A stretch of DNA of 64,000 nucleotides from Zymomonas mobilis subsp. pomaceae ATCC 29192 (lineage in GTDB: Bacteria > Pseudomonadota > Alphaproteobacteria > Sphingomonadales > Sphingomonadaceae): contig NC_015709.1 of the NCBI RefSeq assembly GCF_000218875.1, positions 434,001 through 498,000 of the forward strand, written 5' to 3'. Shown here piece after piece: positions 27,607 through 36,416 of the stretch; position 1 is the first letter of the stretch; each line of letters starts with the position of its first letter. The position numbers and the translations under genes were made by a program. Below the pieces are notes generated by a model, which searched no databases, had not been told where the DNA came from, and was given only the letters and a program-made list of their open reading frames with translations.

Positions 27607-28581
27607 TCAGACAGGCATACATAACGGTTCATGGTGACGGCTACCATGTTCAATTTGTAAGGTTACATGTCCGATATTGAATTCTTTTTTCAAGATGTCA
27701 CTGACTTGATCGATAAAACCATCGTTATTCTCGATCTGGGATTTAACGATGTGCGCCGTCATGGCTGTCTCACTCGTACTTACCGGCCATACATGGATAT
27801 GATGGACATCTGTAACATCTGGCAAGCTGCGCAAACGTGCAATAACAGCGTCGAGGTCTATCGACGGGGGAACCCCATTAAGGGCAAGAGAAAAAGACCG
27901 AACAACAAGCCCCCAACTACTCCACAGCAAGACGACAACAATCCCCAAGCTTAAGGTCGGATCTATCCAGTGCCATCCTGTTAATTTGATGATTAAGCCT
28001 GAAAGCACAACAACCGCTGAGACCAAGGCATCTAAGAGCATATGCAGAAAAGCTGCATGACGATTAAGCTCCTCCTGCCCATCTTTGAACAATAAAGCCG
28101 TAGCAAAATTGATAATAATACCGATCCCGGCAACTATCATAATAGTGCCACCTGGAACGGCGACAGGATCAGAAAAACGCCGAATAGCTTCCCATCCAAT
28201 AGCCCCACAGGCAACAAATAAAAATAAGGCGTTAAAAAGAGCGGCTAAAATAGAAGAGGATCGGTAACCATAGGTAAATCGAGCTGTGGGACGTAATTTT
28301 TCAGCCAGAAGCGCCGCTAAAGATAAGGCTAATCCCAGTACATCAGAAAGATTATGCCCTGCATCAGCAATAAGGGACAAGGAACCCGAGGCAAGCCCAT
28401 AACCTATTTCTACAAAGATAAAGGCTAAATTGATAATAATACCAATGCTAAAGCTACGGCTATTATGGGCATTGATTTCATGGTGGTGGTGATGCCCTGT
28501 TCCGTGACTGTGGTGATGGCTATGATCATGGTCATGATCGTGGTCTTTATCAGACATTGTACTAATAGCCTTATTCCCCAT
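27607..28581 (-). CDS. Cation diffusion facilitator (Zn/Co/Cd efflux)
   Basis: Inner-membrane metal/proton antiporter of the CzcD/ZitB type, 324 residues. The N-terminal 35 residues are extremely His/Asp rich (HDHDHDHSHHHSH-type), a probable metal-binding tail. Then six membrane segments with the metal-site pattern SLIADAGHNLSDV (H-x3-D) and a second D-x3-D site in MLLDALVSA, and a cytoplasmic domain with DVHHIHVWPVS. ATG 28581 has AGGG about 9 nt upstream; an in-frame ATG lies at 28557. Confidence 0.93.
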   Translation of the reverse strand: MGNKAISTMSDKDHDHDHDHSHHHSHGTGHHHHHEINAHNSRSFSIGIIINLAFIFVEIGYGLASGSLSLIADAGHNLSDVLGLALSLAALLAEKLRPTARFTYGYRSSSILAALFNALFLFVACGAIGWEAIRRFSDPVAVPGGTIMIVAGIGIIINFATALLFKDGQEELNRHAAFLHMLLDALVSAVVVLSGLIIKLTGWHWIDPTLSLGIVVVLLWSSWGLVVRSFSLALNGVPPSIDLDAVIARLRSLPDVTDVHHIHVWPVSTSETAMTAHIVKSQIENNDGFIDQVSDILKKEFNIGHVTLQIEHGSRHHEPLCMPV

Positions 28582-28647
28582 ACATCTTACCCTATTCAGC
28601 TTGTAGTTTAGAAAGGACCTTTTAGAATTCGATATAAGTAAGTATCC

Positions 28648-30171
28648 TTACACTCTCTCTTCGGAAGGCATATAATTATCATCAACGGGATCTGAAAAAC
28701 GGGTGATACGGCTTTCAAATCTTAAACGTACTTTACCTGTTGCCCCATGTCGCTGTTTGGCGACAATCAGTTCGGCCATATTATAGACTTGTTCCATCGA
28801 CTGTTGCCATATTCGGTGTTCTTCATCAACACGGGCATCAATCGGACTATCGCTCTTTTCGGCTGCTCTTTTCGGTTCACGCGATTGGAGATAATATTCT
28901 TCACGATAGACGAACAAGACAATATCTGCATCCTGCTCAATAGAACCGGATTCTCGTAAATCAGAAAGCTGGGGGCGTTTATCCTCACGCTGTTCCACAG
29001 CACGGGACAGCTGGGACAAGGCTAGCACAGGAATATCGAGTTCTTTTGCTAAAGTTTTTAGTCCACGGCTGATTTCTGAAATTTCATTTACCCGATTATC
29101 ATTTGCTTTACCCGAGCCATGCAAAAGTTGAAGATAGTCAACAACCAATAAACCAATATTATGTCGGCGTTTTAACCTTCTAGCACGGGTACGCAAACTG
29201 GCGATAGTCAAACCGGGGGTATCGTCAATATAAAGCGGTAACTCTTCCAATTCAGTGGCCGCGCGTGCAAGATTACGGAATTCTTCCTTGCGAATTTTCC
29301 CCATACGCAGGTCTTCAGAAGATAATTGCGATTGTTCCGCCAAAAGACGAGTTGCCAACTGATCAGCAGACATTTCTAGACTAAAAAATGCAACAGGCGC
29401 CCCTGCACTTTCTTCTGGCTTGAGGCCATTACGGATATCATACATATAACGCTGTGCCGCATTAAAGGCGACATTGGTTGCAAAGGCCGTTTTACCCATG
29501 CCAGGGCGACCCGCTAGAATCAGAAGATCAGAACGATGCAACCCGCCAATCTTGGCATTAACCGTATCCAGTCCTGTTGTAATACCAGAAAGATTGGCCC
29601 CTGAATAAAGCGCCATTTCGGCTGCTTTAACAGCAATATTGGCCGCCTGTGCAAAACTTTTAACGCCCCCTTCGGTAACACCGGATTCGGCAACACGATA
29701 AAGAGAAGCCTCCGCTTCTTCAATTTGAGATAGAGGATCAATGATGCCTTGAGTATCCATAGCATTATCGACCATCTCTCGCCCGACACTGATTAGTTCC
29801 CGTAAAAGGGCAAGATCATAAATCTGGGCAGCGAAATCCCGAACCCCCAACAAAGCAGCATGGTGTTGTGCAAGCTCTACAACATATTTTATGCCGCCCT
29901 TGGCCTGTAAACCGGGGTCTTTTTCAAGAAGAGGTTGCAGAATAACGGGTGTAACATGCTGATTACGATCAATCTGGCGCATAATAGTCTGATAAATCAG
30001 ACCATGGGTAGGGTCGAAAAAATGTTCGGCACGAAGTTTAACCTGAACATCTTCTGCAAGGCGATTATCAATTAAAAGGGCACCTAGAAGCGCCGCTTCT
30101 GCTTGAATATTCGCAGGTACCCCGATGTCTTTTTCTTGCAAATTAGATGCCAATGTTAATACTTCTGCCAT
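28648..30171 (-). CDS. dnaB: Replicative DNA helicase DnaB
   Basis: Hexameric fork helicase. The N-terminal domain (NIQAEAALLGALLIDN) is followed by the RecA-like motor: Walker A AGRPGMGKTAFATN, ALSQLSRAVEQR and SDLRESGSIEQDADIVLF. 507 residues, normal length, with a slightly long insertion near residues 430-460 (PKRAAEKSDSPIDARVDEE). ATG start with AAGGA about 10 nt upstream. Divergent from cdd. Confidence 0.97.
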   Translation of the reverse strand: MAEVLTLASNLQEKDIGVPANIQAEAALLGALLIDNRLAEDVQVKLRAEHFFDPTHGLIYQTIMRQIDRNQHVTPVILQPLLEKDPGLQAKGGIKYVVELAQHHAALLGVRDFAAQIYDLALLRELISVGREMVDNAMDTQGIIDPLSQIEEAEASLYRVAESGVTEGGVKSFAQAANIAVKAAEMALYSGANLSGITTGLDTVNAKIGGLHRSDLLILAGRPGMGKTAFATNVAFNAAQRYMYDIRNGLKPEESAGAPVAFFSLEMSADQLATRLLAEQSQLSSEDLRMGKIRKEEFRNLARAATELEELPLYIDDTPGLTIASLRTRARRLKRRHNIGLLVVDYLQLLHGSGKANDNRVNEISEISRGLKTLAKELDIPVLALSQLSRAVEQREDKRPQLSDLRESGSIEQDADIVLFVYREEYYLQSREPKRAAEKSDSPIDARVDEEHRIWQQSMEQVYNMAELIVAKQRHGATGKVRLRFESRITRFSDPVDDNYMPSEERV

Positions 30172-30260
30172 GCAGAATCTGTCCTTCGTCTTTTTTCTTC
30201 TAGGAGGGGTTTTGCGGGCTTTTGATAGGCTATCTTCAGGTTAAGCGGAGGATAACATGT

Positions 30261-30752
30261 ATGACCGAATCCAATTATAAATATGAAGGACCTAAGGATA
30301 AAGCGCAATCACTTGTAGATAAAGCCCGTCAGGCTATGAAGCAATCTTATTCCCCTTATTCAGGTTTTTCTGTGGGTGCTGCAGTTTTATTACAAGATGG
30401 ATCGATCATAACCGGTACTAATTTTGAAAATGCGAGCTATGGCCTTACCTTATGTGCTGAGACGGTTGCCGTAGCGATAGCTAATAATACGGGTAACCTT
30501 AAAAATATTGTTGCAATCGCCATTATAGGTGGGAAACGTCAAAAAGATGGTTTCCTTATCGGAAAAAATCCTGTTTATCCCTGTGGTCGATGCCGTCAGA
30601 TATTGAACGAAGCTGCTCAGGTGAGCCAATGTGATTTAACTGTCTATTGTGCATCTGCCGAAGGTGACTTGATCAAAGAGCATAAATTATCAGAATTAAT
30701 CCCTTTTAATTTTGGCCCCGATGATCTTGGCATTACGGCTACGGAATCCTGA
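30261..30752 (+). CDS. cdd: Cytidine deaminase
   Basis: Deaminates cytidine and deoxycytidine in pyrimidine salvage. Zinc ligands Cys65 (CAET), Cys108 and Cys111 (PCGRCRQ), and the proton shuttle Glu67 are in place. 163 residues, the short tetrameric type. ATG 30261 was chosen because GGAGG lies 9 nt upstream; the frame is open back to a TTG at 30222, without support. dcd follows 48 bp downstream on the same strand. Confidence 0.93.
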   Translation: MTESNYKYEGPKDKAQSLVDKARQAMKQSYSPYSGFSVGAAVLLQDGSIITGTNFENASYGLTLCAETVAVAIANNTGNLKNIVAIAIIGGKRQKDGFLIGKNPVYPCGRCRQILNEAAQVSQCDLTVYCASAEGDLIKEHKLSELIPFNFGPDDLGITATES

Positions 30753-30800
30753 ATATCCAAAAATTAAATCCACAAAAGCTAATTAAAAAAGGAATTAAGA

Positions 30801-31355
30801 ATGTCGATCATGTCTGACCGCTGGATTCGCGAGCAGGCCCAACAGCAAGCAATGATCGAACCATTTGTTGAAAGTCAACGGCGTGATGGCTGTATCAGCT
30901 ATGGATTGTCTTCTTATGGGTATGATGCACGGGTAGCTGATGAATTTAAAATTTTTACAAATGTTGATTCCGCTACTGTTGATCCAAAGAATTTCGCCTC
31001 CAACAGTTTTGTTGATCGTAAAACAGAGGTTTGTATCATCCCGCCAAACAGCTTTGCCTTGGCCCGCACCGTTGAATATTTTCGTATCCCCAAAGATGTT
31101 CTGGTAATTTGTCTTGGCAAATCAACCTATGCCCGTTGCGGCATTATCGTCAATGTGACGCCTTTGGAGCCGGGTTGGGAAGGTCATGTGACCCTAGAAT
31201 TTTCTAATACAACACCATTACCAGCTAAAATTTATGCAGGCGAAGGTGCGTGCCAGTTTTTGTTTTTGCAAGGCAATGAACCCTGTGAAATCAGTTATTC
31301 AGATCGTTCTGGAAAATATATGGGACAAAAAGGCGTCACCCTACCGCGTTTGTAA
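30801..31355 (+). CDS. dcd: dCTP deaminase
   Basis: Converts dCTP to dUTP, feeding dTTP synthesis. 184 residues with the family core [43 protein letters not shown] (catalytic Glu in the last part) and a C-terminal [16 protein letters not shown] lies 7 nt before ATG 30801; an in-frame ATG is at 30810. With cdd it forms a small nucleotide-metabolism pair. Confidence 0.95.
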   Translation: MSIMSDRWIREQAQQQAMIEPFVESQRRDGCISYGLSSYGYDARVADEFKIFTNVDSATVDPKNFASNSFVDRKTEVCIIPPNSFALARTVEYFRIPKDVLVICLGKSTYARCGIIVNVTPLEPGWEGHVTLEFSNTTPLPAKIYAGEGACQFLFLQGNEPCEISYSDRSGKYMGQKGVTLPRL

Positions 31356-31366
31356 AACAGCCTTTA

Positions 31367-31392
31367 TTCGGAAGGGGATATCCCCTTCCGAA
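31367..31392. terminator. 26-bp perfect palindrome between dcd and ybaB
   Basis: TTCGGAAGGGGA, TA, then its exact complement, midway between convergent dcd and ybaB stops. A strong GC-rich hairpin that would serve both strands, although neither side has a long T run. Confidence 0.7.
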
Positions 31393-31399
31393 AGTCGCT

Positions 31400-31732
31400 T
31401 TAAAGCGGTAAATTAAGACCGGGTGGTAAGGGCATACCTTGTGTCATCTTTGACATCTCACCGTTACTTGCTTCTTCCGCTTTGGCGCGAACATCATTGA
31501 CAGCGGCAACAATTAAATCTTCTAACATTTGCTTTTCGGCAGGTACCAACAAACTGTCATCAATTTCAACGCCAGTAACACGGCCTTTTGCTGTGGCTTT
31601 AATTTTCACCAGTCCACCACCTGACGCGCCTTCAACGGGGATAGTATCCAGTTTAGCTTGAGCTTCACCCATCTGTGCCTGTAATTGTTGAGCAGCTTCT
31701 TGCGCTGCCTTCATCATTTTTTCGAGATCCAT
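31400..31732 (-). CDS. ybaB: YbaB/EbfC-family nucleoid-associated protein
   Basis: Small DNA-binding protein of 110 residues, commonly encoded just after dnaX, as here. Seen: MKAAQEAAQQLQAQMGEAQ helix, IPVEGASGGGLVKIKATAKG, and the loop between the two conserved strands. ATG 31732 was chosen; a GTG directly before it is in frame but too close to AAAGG. Confidence 0.93.
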   Translation of the reverse strand: MDLEKMMKAAQEAAQQLQAQMGEAQAKLDTIPVEGASGGGLVKIKATAKGRVTGVEIDDSLLVPAEKQMLEDLIVAAVNDVRAKAEEASNGEMSKMTQGMPLPPGLNLPL

Positions 31733-31810
31733 CACGAAACCTTTATACTATGAAGATTCATTTTAGCTTGGCGACAAAGCTTTAGAAAGAGCCTTATTCA
31801 AAAACAAAAG

Positions 31811-33694
31811 TTATTCTACTAACTGCGCATTTGGAAAAATTTCAAACACTGTTTTAATGATAGGCATATTAAGAAGCGCTTCTTTTTCAGCTTTCTTCTG
31901 TGCTAAATCCTGTTCTCTGAAACTTAAATTTCCTGTTTGTTCTTTTGAAAAAATAACTTCCCAAATCTCTCCTGTTAGATTTTTCAGGGCCTGCATTAAT
32001 TTTTGATGGAATTCTCGGGTAAGACGAGGGTGCGCTTCGAGAACCAATTTAGGCGGATTATACGTAATCAATCGTCCATAATCTTCTAACCAATGACCAA
32101 TAAGGGCATTACCAGAACCAAAAAGTGTTTCTGTTAAACTCTGGAAATCAGACGGAAAAGAGCTATTATTAATATCTATATCTTGATCAAAATTTTCTTT
32201 TGAGGAAGCGCATGATGAAGCTACGCTTTCTATCGGCTGAGATGTAGTTGGAGGTAAAATAACGGGTCCATCAGAGCTGTTATTATCCCATTCTTCTATA
32301 GGCGCAGAGGGGCTGTTCGCCCTACTGTCTTGGGATACTGTATGAGTAGGCTCCCGCTCATGAGGTAAAGATGGAGTGCTTTTGCTAGCTACCGCTTCAG
32401 TACCGTCTTCAAAAGTGTTTTTTTTTGAGATTTCAGATCCATCGCCCAAATTCTGATCAGATATTATAGGGTCCATTCCCCGTCTTTCATCAGAAGAAGG
32501 GGGTGAAACTACCGCTGATTGTTGTCCCGAGATCTTAAGATGATTGATAATGGCCACAGGATCAGGAAGTTGACTGGCATGAACGACCCGTAAAAGGGCC
32601 ATTTCTGCCGCCTCTAAAGGTAACGTTGCCGTTTGCACTTCCTGATGGCCTTTTAATAAAAGTTGCCACAGCCGATGAAGAACAGGAAAGGACAACTTTT
32701 GTCCTAAATCAGAAAGCCATCTTTGTTCTTCAGTACTTCTTATAGATTGTTGTTCTGGTCGACCCATTTTACTACGCGTGACAGCATGGACAATCTGCAA
32801 TAATCCTTGAATTAAAGCCTCTGGTTCTATTCCTAAATCATACTGGGCTTTAATATGATCGAGAACCTCTGCACCTTGCCCCTGCAGTAAGGCCGAAAAC
32901 AAAGATCGGATAACGCTTCCATCCGATAAACCCAGCATATCGCGGACATCAGCAGCGATAACTTGCCCTGCACTATGAGCAATAGCTTGATCTAAAATAG
33001 AAAGACCATCACGAACGGAGCCCTCTGCGGCTTTGGCGATCAAGGCTAAAGCTTCATCTTCCGCTACGACCTGTTCTTGGTGGGCAATTTTCGTGAAGTA
33101 TTCCGCTAGTAAAGAAGAAGATATTCGCCGTAGGTCAAAACGTTGACAACGGGATAAAACTGTAATTGGCACTTTATTTACTTCGGTCGTGGCAAAGATA
33201 AACTTCACATGTACAGGGGGTTCTTCTAATGTTTTTAACAAAGCGTTAAAAGCATTTTTGGAAAGCATATGTACTTCATCTATAATATAGACTTTAAATC
33301 GCGCTGAAACCGAAGCATATCTGACAGATTCAACAATTTCCCGAATATCATCGACCCCGGTGTGCGATGCGGCATCCATCTCAATGACATCAATATGTCG
33401 CCCTTCGGCAATAGCTCGACAGGGCTCACAGTTACCACAAGGATCTATGGTCATGCCCCCCTTTCCATCGGGGCCAATGCAGTTCAATGCTTTTGCAATC
33501 AATCGGGCAGTAGAGGTTTTACCGACACCGCGAACGCCCGTTAATAAAAAAGCATGGGCCAATCGATCCCGCGCGATCGCATTACCGAGCGTCCGCACCA
33601 TAGCATCTTGACCAATAAGATCAGAAAAATGCTGTGGACGATATTTACGGGCTAAAACCCGATAAGGGGTAATCGAAGAGGAAGAATCAACCAT
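31811..33694 (-). CDS. dnaX: DNA polymerase III subunits tau/gamma
   Basis: Clamp-loader ATPase of the replicase. Residues 1-~370 are the conserved AAA+ part: Walker A GVRGVGKT at 53-60, zinc cysteines 72, 86, 89 and 92, IIDEVHMLSKNAFNALLKTLEEPP, and sensor 1 T-T-E. Residues ~380-510 form a polar, Ser/Pro/Asp-rich linker, and the last ~110 are a tau-type C-terminal domain. 627 residues. A run of nine A falls at codons 423-426, just past the AAA+ core. The ybaB gene follows. ATG start with a weak ribosome site. Confidence 0.96.
   Translation of the reverse strand: MVDSSSSITPYRVLARKYRPQHFSDLIGQDAMVRTLGNAIARDRLAHAFLLTGVRGVGKTSTARLIAKALNCIGPDGKGGMTIDPCGNCEPCRAIAEGRHIDVIEMDAASHTGVDDIREIVESVRYASVSARFKVYIIDEVHMLSKNAFNALLKTLEEPPVHVKFIFATTEVNKVPITVLSRCQRFDLRRISSSLLAEYFTKIAHQEQVVAEDEALALIAKAAEGSVRDGLSILDQAIAHSAGQVIAADVRDMLGLSDGSVIRSLFSALLQGQGAEVLDHIKAQYDLGIEPEALIQGLLQIVHAVTRSKMGRPEQQSIRSTEEQRWLSDLGQKLSFPVLHRLWQLLLKGHQEVQTATLPLEAAEMALLRVVHASQLPDPVAIINHLKISGQQSAVVSPPSSDERRGMDPIISDQNLGDGSEISKKNTFEDGTEAVASKSTPSLPHEREPTHTVSQDSRANSPSAPIEEWDNNSSDGPVILPPTTSQPIESVASSCASSKENFDQDIDINNSSFPSDFQSLTETLFGSGNALIGHWLEDYGRLITYNPPKLVLEAHPRLTREFHQKLMQALKNLTGEIWEVIFSKEQTGNLSFREQDLAQKKAEKEALLNMPIIKTVFEIFPNAQLVE
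32418..32426 (-). promoter_or_regulatory. A9 slippery run in dnaX, candidate tau/gamma slip site
   Basis: The coding strand reads TCA AAA AAA AAC at codons 423-426. A -1 shift (or one extra A in the mRNA) gives AAA CAC TTT TGA, ending after 428 residues, close to the length of E. coli gamma. The other shifted frame also stops, nine codons further on. No Shine-Dalgarno-like stimulator is obvious upstream, so slippage by RNA polymerase is the simpler model. Confidence 0.5.
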
Positions 33695-33792
33695 AGAATA
33701 AAACTAATGCATGACACGTTGTAAGGGAACGACGGAAATCGAGGAAGAATGAAAACCAATTTTCAAAAACAAATTGAATACAAATTATTCAG

Positions 33793-33821
33793 AAAAAAGC
33801 TGAGAGAAAAATCTCAATCAG
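33793..33821 (-). terminator. Terminator of the SRP RNA gene
   Basis: On the minus strand CTGA..GAG/CTC..TCAG (33800-33821) with a small bulge, followed by a run of six T. It lies about 33 bp after the folded end of the SRP RNA. Confidence 0.6.
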
Positions 33822-33853
33822 AAGGGAAAAAGCAGATTCATTGATAAAAGAGT

Positions 33854-33942
33854 GGAAGCCGAAACGACCCGACGCAAATTCGTTACGGCTGCTTCCTTCC
33901 GGATCTGACCGGGTTGGCGACAGCATCGTCCGCTCGACTTCC
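33854..33942 (-). ncRNA. ffs: Signal recognition particle RNA (4.5S, small bacterial type)
   Basis: RNA core of the SRP, which binds Ffh and targets membrane proteins. The minus strand carries the conserved apical part GGTCAGATCCGGAAGGAAGC (33890-33918 region), with the asymmetric loop and GGAA tetraloop. Flanking arms GGAAGTCGAGCGGACGATGC and the 3' GCGTCGGGTCGTTTCGGC TTCC fold back as the long stem. Ends are set at the stem base; the transcript may extend a few bases on each side. It lies upstream of dnaX, a common location. Confidence 0.93.
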
Positions 33943-33950
33943 GTTGGTGC

Positions 33951-33978
33951 ATATGTAGCATTCACCACCAATTATCAA
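33951..33978 (-). promoter_or_regulatory. Possible promoter of the SRP RNA gene
   Basis: On the minus strand TTGATA (33973-33978) and ACATAT (33951-33956), 16 bp apart, just upstream of the SRP RNA 5' end. The -10 match is poor. Confidence 0.3.
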
Positions 33979-34067
33979 GTCCATAGTGAAAAGAAAAATA
34001 TCAAGATAATTCAGAAATCTGAGCAGGGTATTTTGTCATTTTTGGGTCAAATTGTAATTTTTATTGT

Positions 34068-34376
34068 TCAGGGAAGATAAACAGTGAAATTCTGACATTT
34101 CGGCAAGTGTTCCTGACAATCCACGCGTGAATTGGGTTCAAGATTGAAGGCAAGGTCTAGCATATTCTCTTCCATTTCGGTTACAGAAGGCACCTGACCA
34201 AAATTTTCGGGGCAATAATCACATGACAGGTCGCACAGGTTAAATCATTATCACAGGTGCCTTTAAATAGGTAAGCCCACCTTCAATGCCACATCTAGCA
34301 CTCTGTCGCCTTGTGCGGCTATTACCATAATATTTTTTTCCATGGCGAAATGCACATGAATAGACATATTCTGCAT
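34068..34376 (-). pseudogene. Broken 2Fe-2S ferredoxin gene (two frameshifts)
   Basis: Read in pieces, the minus strand encodes a complete adrenodoxin-type ferredoxin: ATG 34376, QGDRVLDVALKVGLPI, then (shifted) GTCDNDLTCATCHVIIAP with the C-x5-C-x2-C cluster ligands, then (shifted back) NFGQVPSVTEMEENMLDLAF and LEPNSRVDCQ with the fourth Cys, ending in a TGA at 34068. An extra base near 34262-34265 creates a TAA, and a missing base near 34206-34208 restores the frame; total length 309 bp is still a multiple of three. It lies 9 bp after the cysteine desulfurase stop, so it was probably its operon partner. Sequencing error cannot be excluded. Confidence 0.85.
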
Positions 34377-34385
34377 CCCGCTCTT

Positions 34386-35507
34386 TTAAAGAGCTGACCA
34401 GCCTTGTTGTTGCTCAGCCGCCGCTTCCTGTATGGAATCCAAAGCAGTCATGAGCTCTGTGACTGTGGTGTAGCGCCCGAAACCAAGGCGAATACTGCCT
34501 CGCAGTGCCTTTTGAGAAAGGCCAATCGCTTTTAAAACATGGCTAGGACGGGCTGCGCCGCTAGAACAAGCGGAACCTGCAGAAAAAGCTACATTACGAG
34601 TAGTGGCAATCAGACGAGCAGAATCAATCCCTTCCTGATAAAGATTAAGATTACCTTTCCATCGCGGATTAACAGGGCCATTAAGAGTCCAATTGGCCAT
34701 TTTTTCGCGTGCCAGCATAAATAACGCTGTTACATGCTTTAAATCATGGGATTGTTGCTTAGCGGCTACGACAGCGGCGGCCCCAAAACCGGCACAAAGC
34801 GCGGGGCTAAGCGTACCGGATCGTAGCCCTCCCTGTTGATGGCCCCCATGTAAAAGAGGCGTAAGTTTAAGGCCTTTTTTAATCCATAAAGCCCCGACAC
34901 CTATCGGGCCATGGATTTTATGCGCAGAAAGCGCAATCATATCACAATTTTGAGGCACCGAAATGCGCCCATATCCTTGGACAGCATCTAATAAAAAAGG
35001 GGCACCTACTTTATGAGCTAAAATAATTAATTCGGAAATAGGCTGAATTACCCCGATTTCATTATTGACGAGCATAGCCGTAACAAGCGCAGTATCTTCA
35101 TCAATAGCCGACGCTGCCGCTTCTAAATCGACAATACCATCAGCATCTACGGGAAGGGTTACGATTTCAGCACCCTGTCTTTTTAGGTATTGTACGCTAT
35201 CTAAGGTCGCTGCATGTTCGGTTTCTAACGTAACAATTTTACGTTTATGGTTCGTTTCAGAAAACCACAAACCTTTTATAGCCAAATTAAGGGCTTCAGT
35301 TGCCCCTGATGTAAAAACAAGCTGACCGCTTCCAGCGTCTGGCAATAAGGTCAAGATTTGTTCTTCGGCAATAGCAATAGCGGCTGCCGCTTTTCGCCCC
35401 ATTCTATGAGGAGAATGGGGATTGGCGGTTTCTTCCAGCCAAGGCAGCATAGCTATTTTGGCTTCTGGTGCCAAAGGGGTGGTGGCCTGATAATCAAGAT
35501 AGATCAT
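34386..35507 (-). CDS. Cysteine desulfurase (NifS/IscS-like)
   Basis: PLP enzyme that takes sulfur from cysteine for Fe-S clusters or other thio-compounds. 373 residues. Seen: PHSPHRMGRKA, the PLP-lysine motif ALSAHKIHGPIGVGALW and the active-site cysteine loop SAGSACSSGAARPSHVL. The short loop without a long insertion resembles group I (NifS/IscS). The following gene is the broken ferredoxin, another Fe-S component. No iscU or iscR is nearby, so housekeeping versus specialised role is open. ATG start with a weak ribosome site. Confidence 0.92.
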   Translation of the reverse strand: MIYLDYQATTPLAPEAKIAMLPWLEETANPHSPHRMGRKAAAAIAIAEEQILTLLPDAGSGQLVFTSGATEALNLAIKGLWFSETNHKRKIVTLETEHAATLDSVQYLKRQGAEIVTLPVDADGIVDLEAAASAIDEDTALVTAMLVNNEIGVIQPISELIILAHKVGAPFLLDAVQGYGRISVPQNCDMIALSAHKIHGPIGVGALWIKKGLKLTPLLHGGHQQGGLRSGTLSPALCAGFGAAAVVAAKQQSHDLKHVTALFMLAREKMANWTLNGPVNPRWKGNLNLYQEGIDSARLIATTRNVAFSAGSACSSGAARPSHVLKAIGLSQKALRGSIRLGFGRYTTVTELMTALDSIQEAAAEQQQGWSAL

Positions 35508-35576
35508 AATAAAACGTCTTTTGAAAGGCCTATAAAAAACAGAGATTGAGCTGCTTATTAAAATTGTTTTTAAATA

Positions 35577-35611
35577 AGAAAAAAGCCTTTTTTATGTTAA
35601 AAAAATAGGCT
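35577..35611 (-). terminator. Terminator of the YbjN-like gene
   Basis: On the minus strand AGCCT-A-TTTTTT pairs with AAAAAAGGCT (35584-35611) and runs into TTTTTT. The hairpin begins at the last base of the stop codon. Confidence 0.65.
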
Positions 35612-36087
35612 CAATTATGCTTAAAGTTAATAAATCGTGAGAAATCTTCAACCGAAGATCCGAATGAAGATATCATAACCAGAAACAGCTTGTCTGCTAT
35701 GCCATCGGGTACGGTTGGAATATCATATTGAAGATAAGGATCCATGTCCGTATCCAGATATACTTTGGCCCAGCGATGCCCCCGCATCCAAAGATTGATA
35801 CGATCAAAGCTAATACCGTTTGGAAGGTCGTATCCCGTACTTAATTGTAAAGATTGGCAGTTATGCCCACGGTTACATCCATAGAAAAGTATCTGGATAG
35901 ACTTTTCTAAAAAATGAAAGCGTATCATCGGGTCACCATCGGCTACATGCGTTAAGCTGGCATCATAGCCGTGGTTGTGAAGAATATCGACAATACCTTG
36001 AGGTTCAGAGGCTGTTATATTTCCCCAAGCCGGTGAAATAATCGGATCACAAAACCAAAAGAGCAATAACCATGCAAATCTTCGCAT
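35611..36087 (-). CDS. Exported YbjN-domain protein
   Basis: 158 residues. A signal peptide (RRFAWLLLFWFCDPIISPAWG) precedes a YbjN-like domain: a Trp/Asp-rich beta-sheet region with INLWMRGHRWAKVYLDTDMDPYLQYDIP and a helical end VEDFSRFI. The family is linked to type III secretion chaperone folds and sensory transduction, but its function is unknown. The start was set at ATG 36087, in front of the signal peptide and with GAAAGAAG upstream; the frame is open to 36129. Single-gene unit. Confidence 0.75.
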   Translation of the reverse strand: MRRFAWLLLFWFCDPIISPAWGNITASEPQGIVDILHNHGYDASLTHVADGDPMIRFHFLEKSIQILFYGCNRGHNCQSLQLSTGYDLPNGISFDRINLWMRGHRWAKVYLDTDMDPYLQYDIPTVPDGIADKLFLVMISSFGSSVEDFSRFINFKHN

Positions 36088-36339
36088 TTTGCATCTTCTT
36101 TCCGAAGAAATTTTAAAAACTTTATACATTTTTAGAGCGTTTTCGTTTTGCCCTAATGCGATTTAGATTTTTTTATCATTGTAGCAATGTTAATTGCTCG
36201 TTCAGCCTCTCTATCTCCCACCCAAAGAGATATAATTGTCACAGCTTATCGGCTTAAAAAACGCACAGGATTTCGGCTTCCGCCTATATCCAGCTTGCTC
36301 TTAACCTCATGACAAGGTAAGGGTAAGAAAATACGCTAA

Positions 36340-36366
36340 GGCCATCCTTCAACGGGTGGCCCTTTT
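36340..36366 (+). terminator. Orphan intrinsic terminator upstream of trcR
   Basis: GGCCATCC/GGGTGGCC stem (36340-36362, one G-T pair) followed by TTTT, about 50 bp before the trcR start and with no gene on the plus strand before it. It would end a small RNA or attenuate trcR. Confidence 0.6.
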
Positions 36367-36416
36367 ATTATGTAGGCCTCGCCGTAACGGGGTGCAATCT
36401 TCAGGAGAATTTTGCT

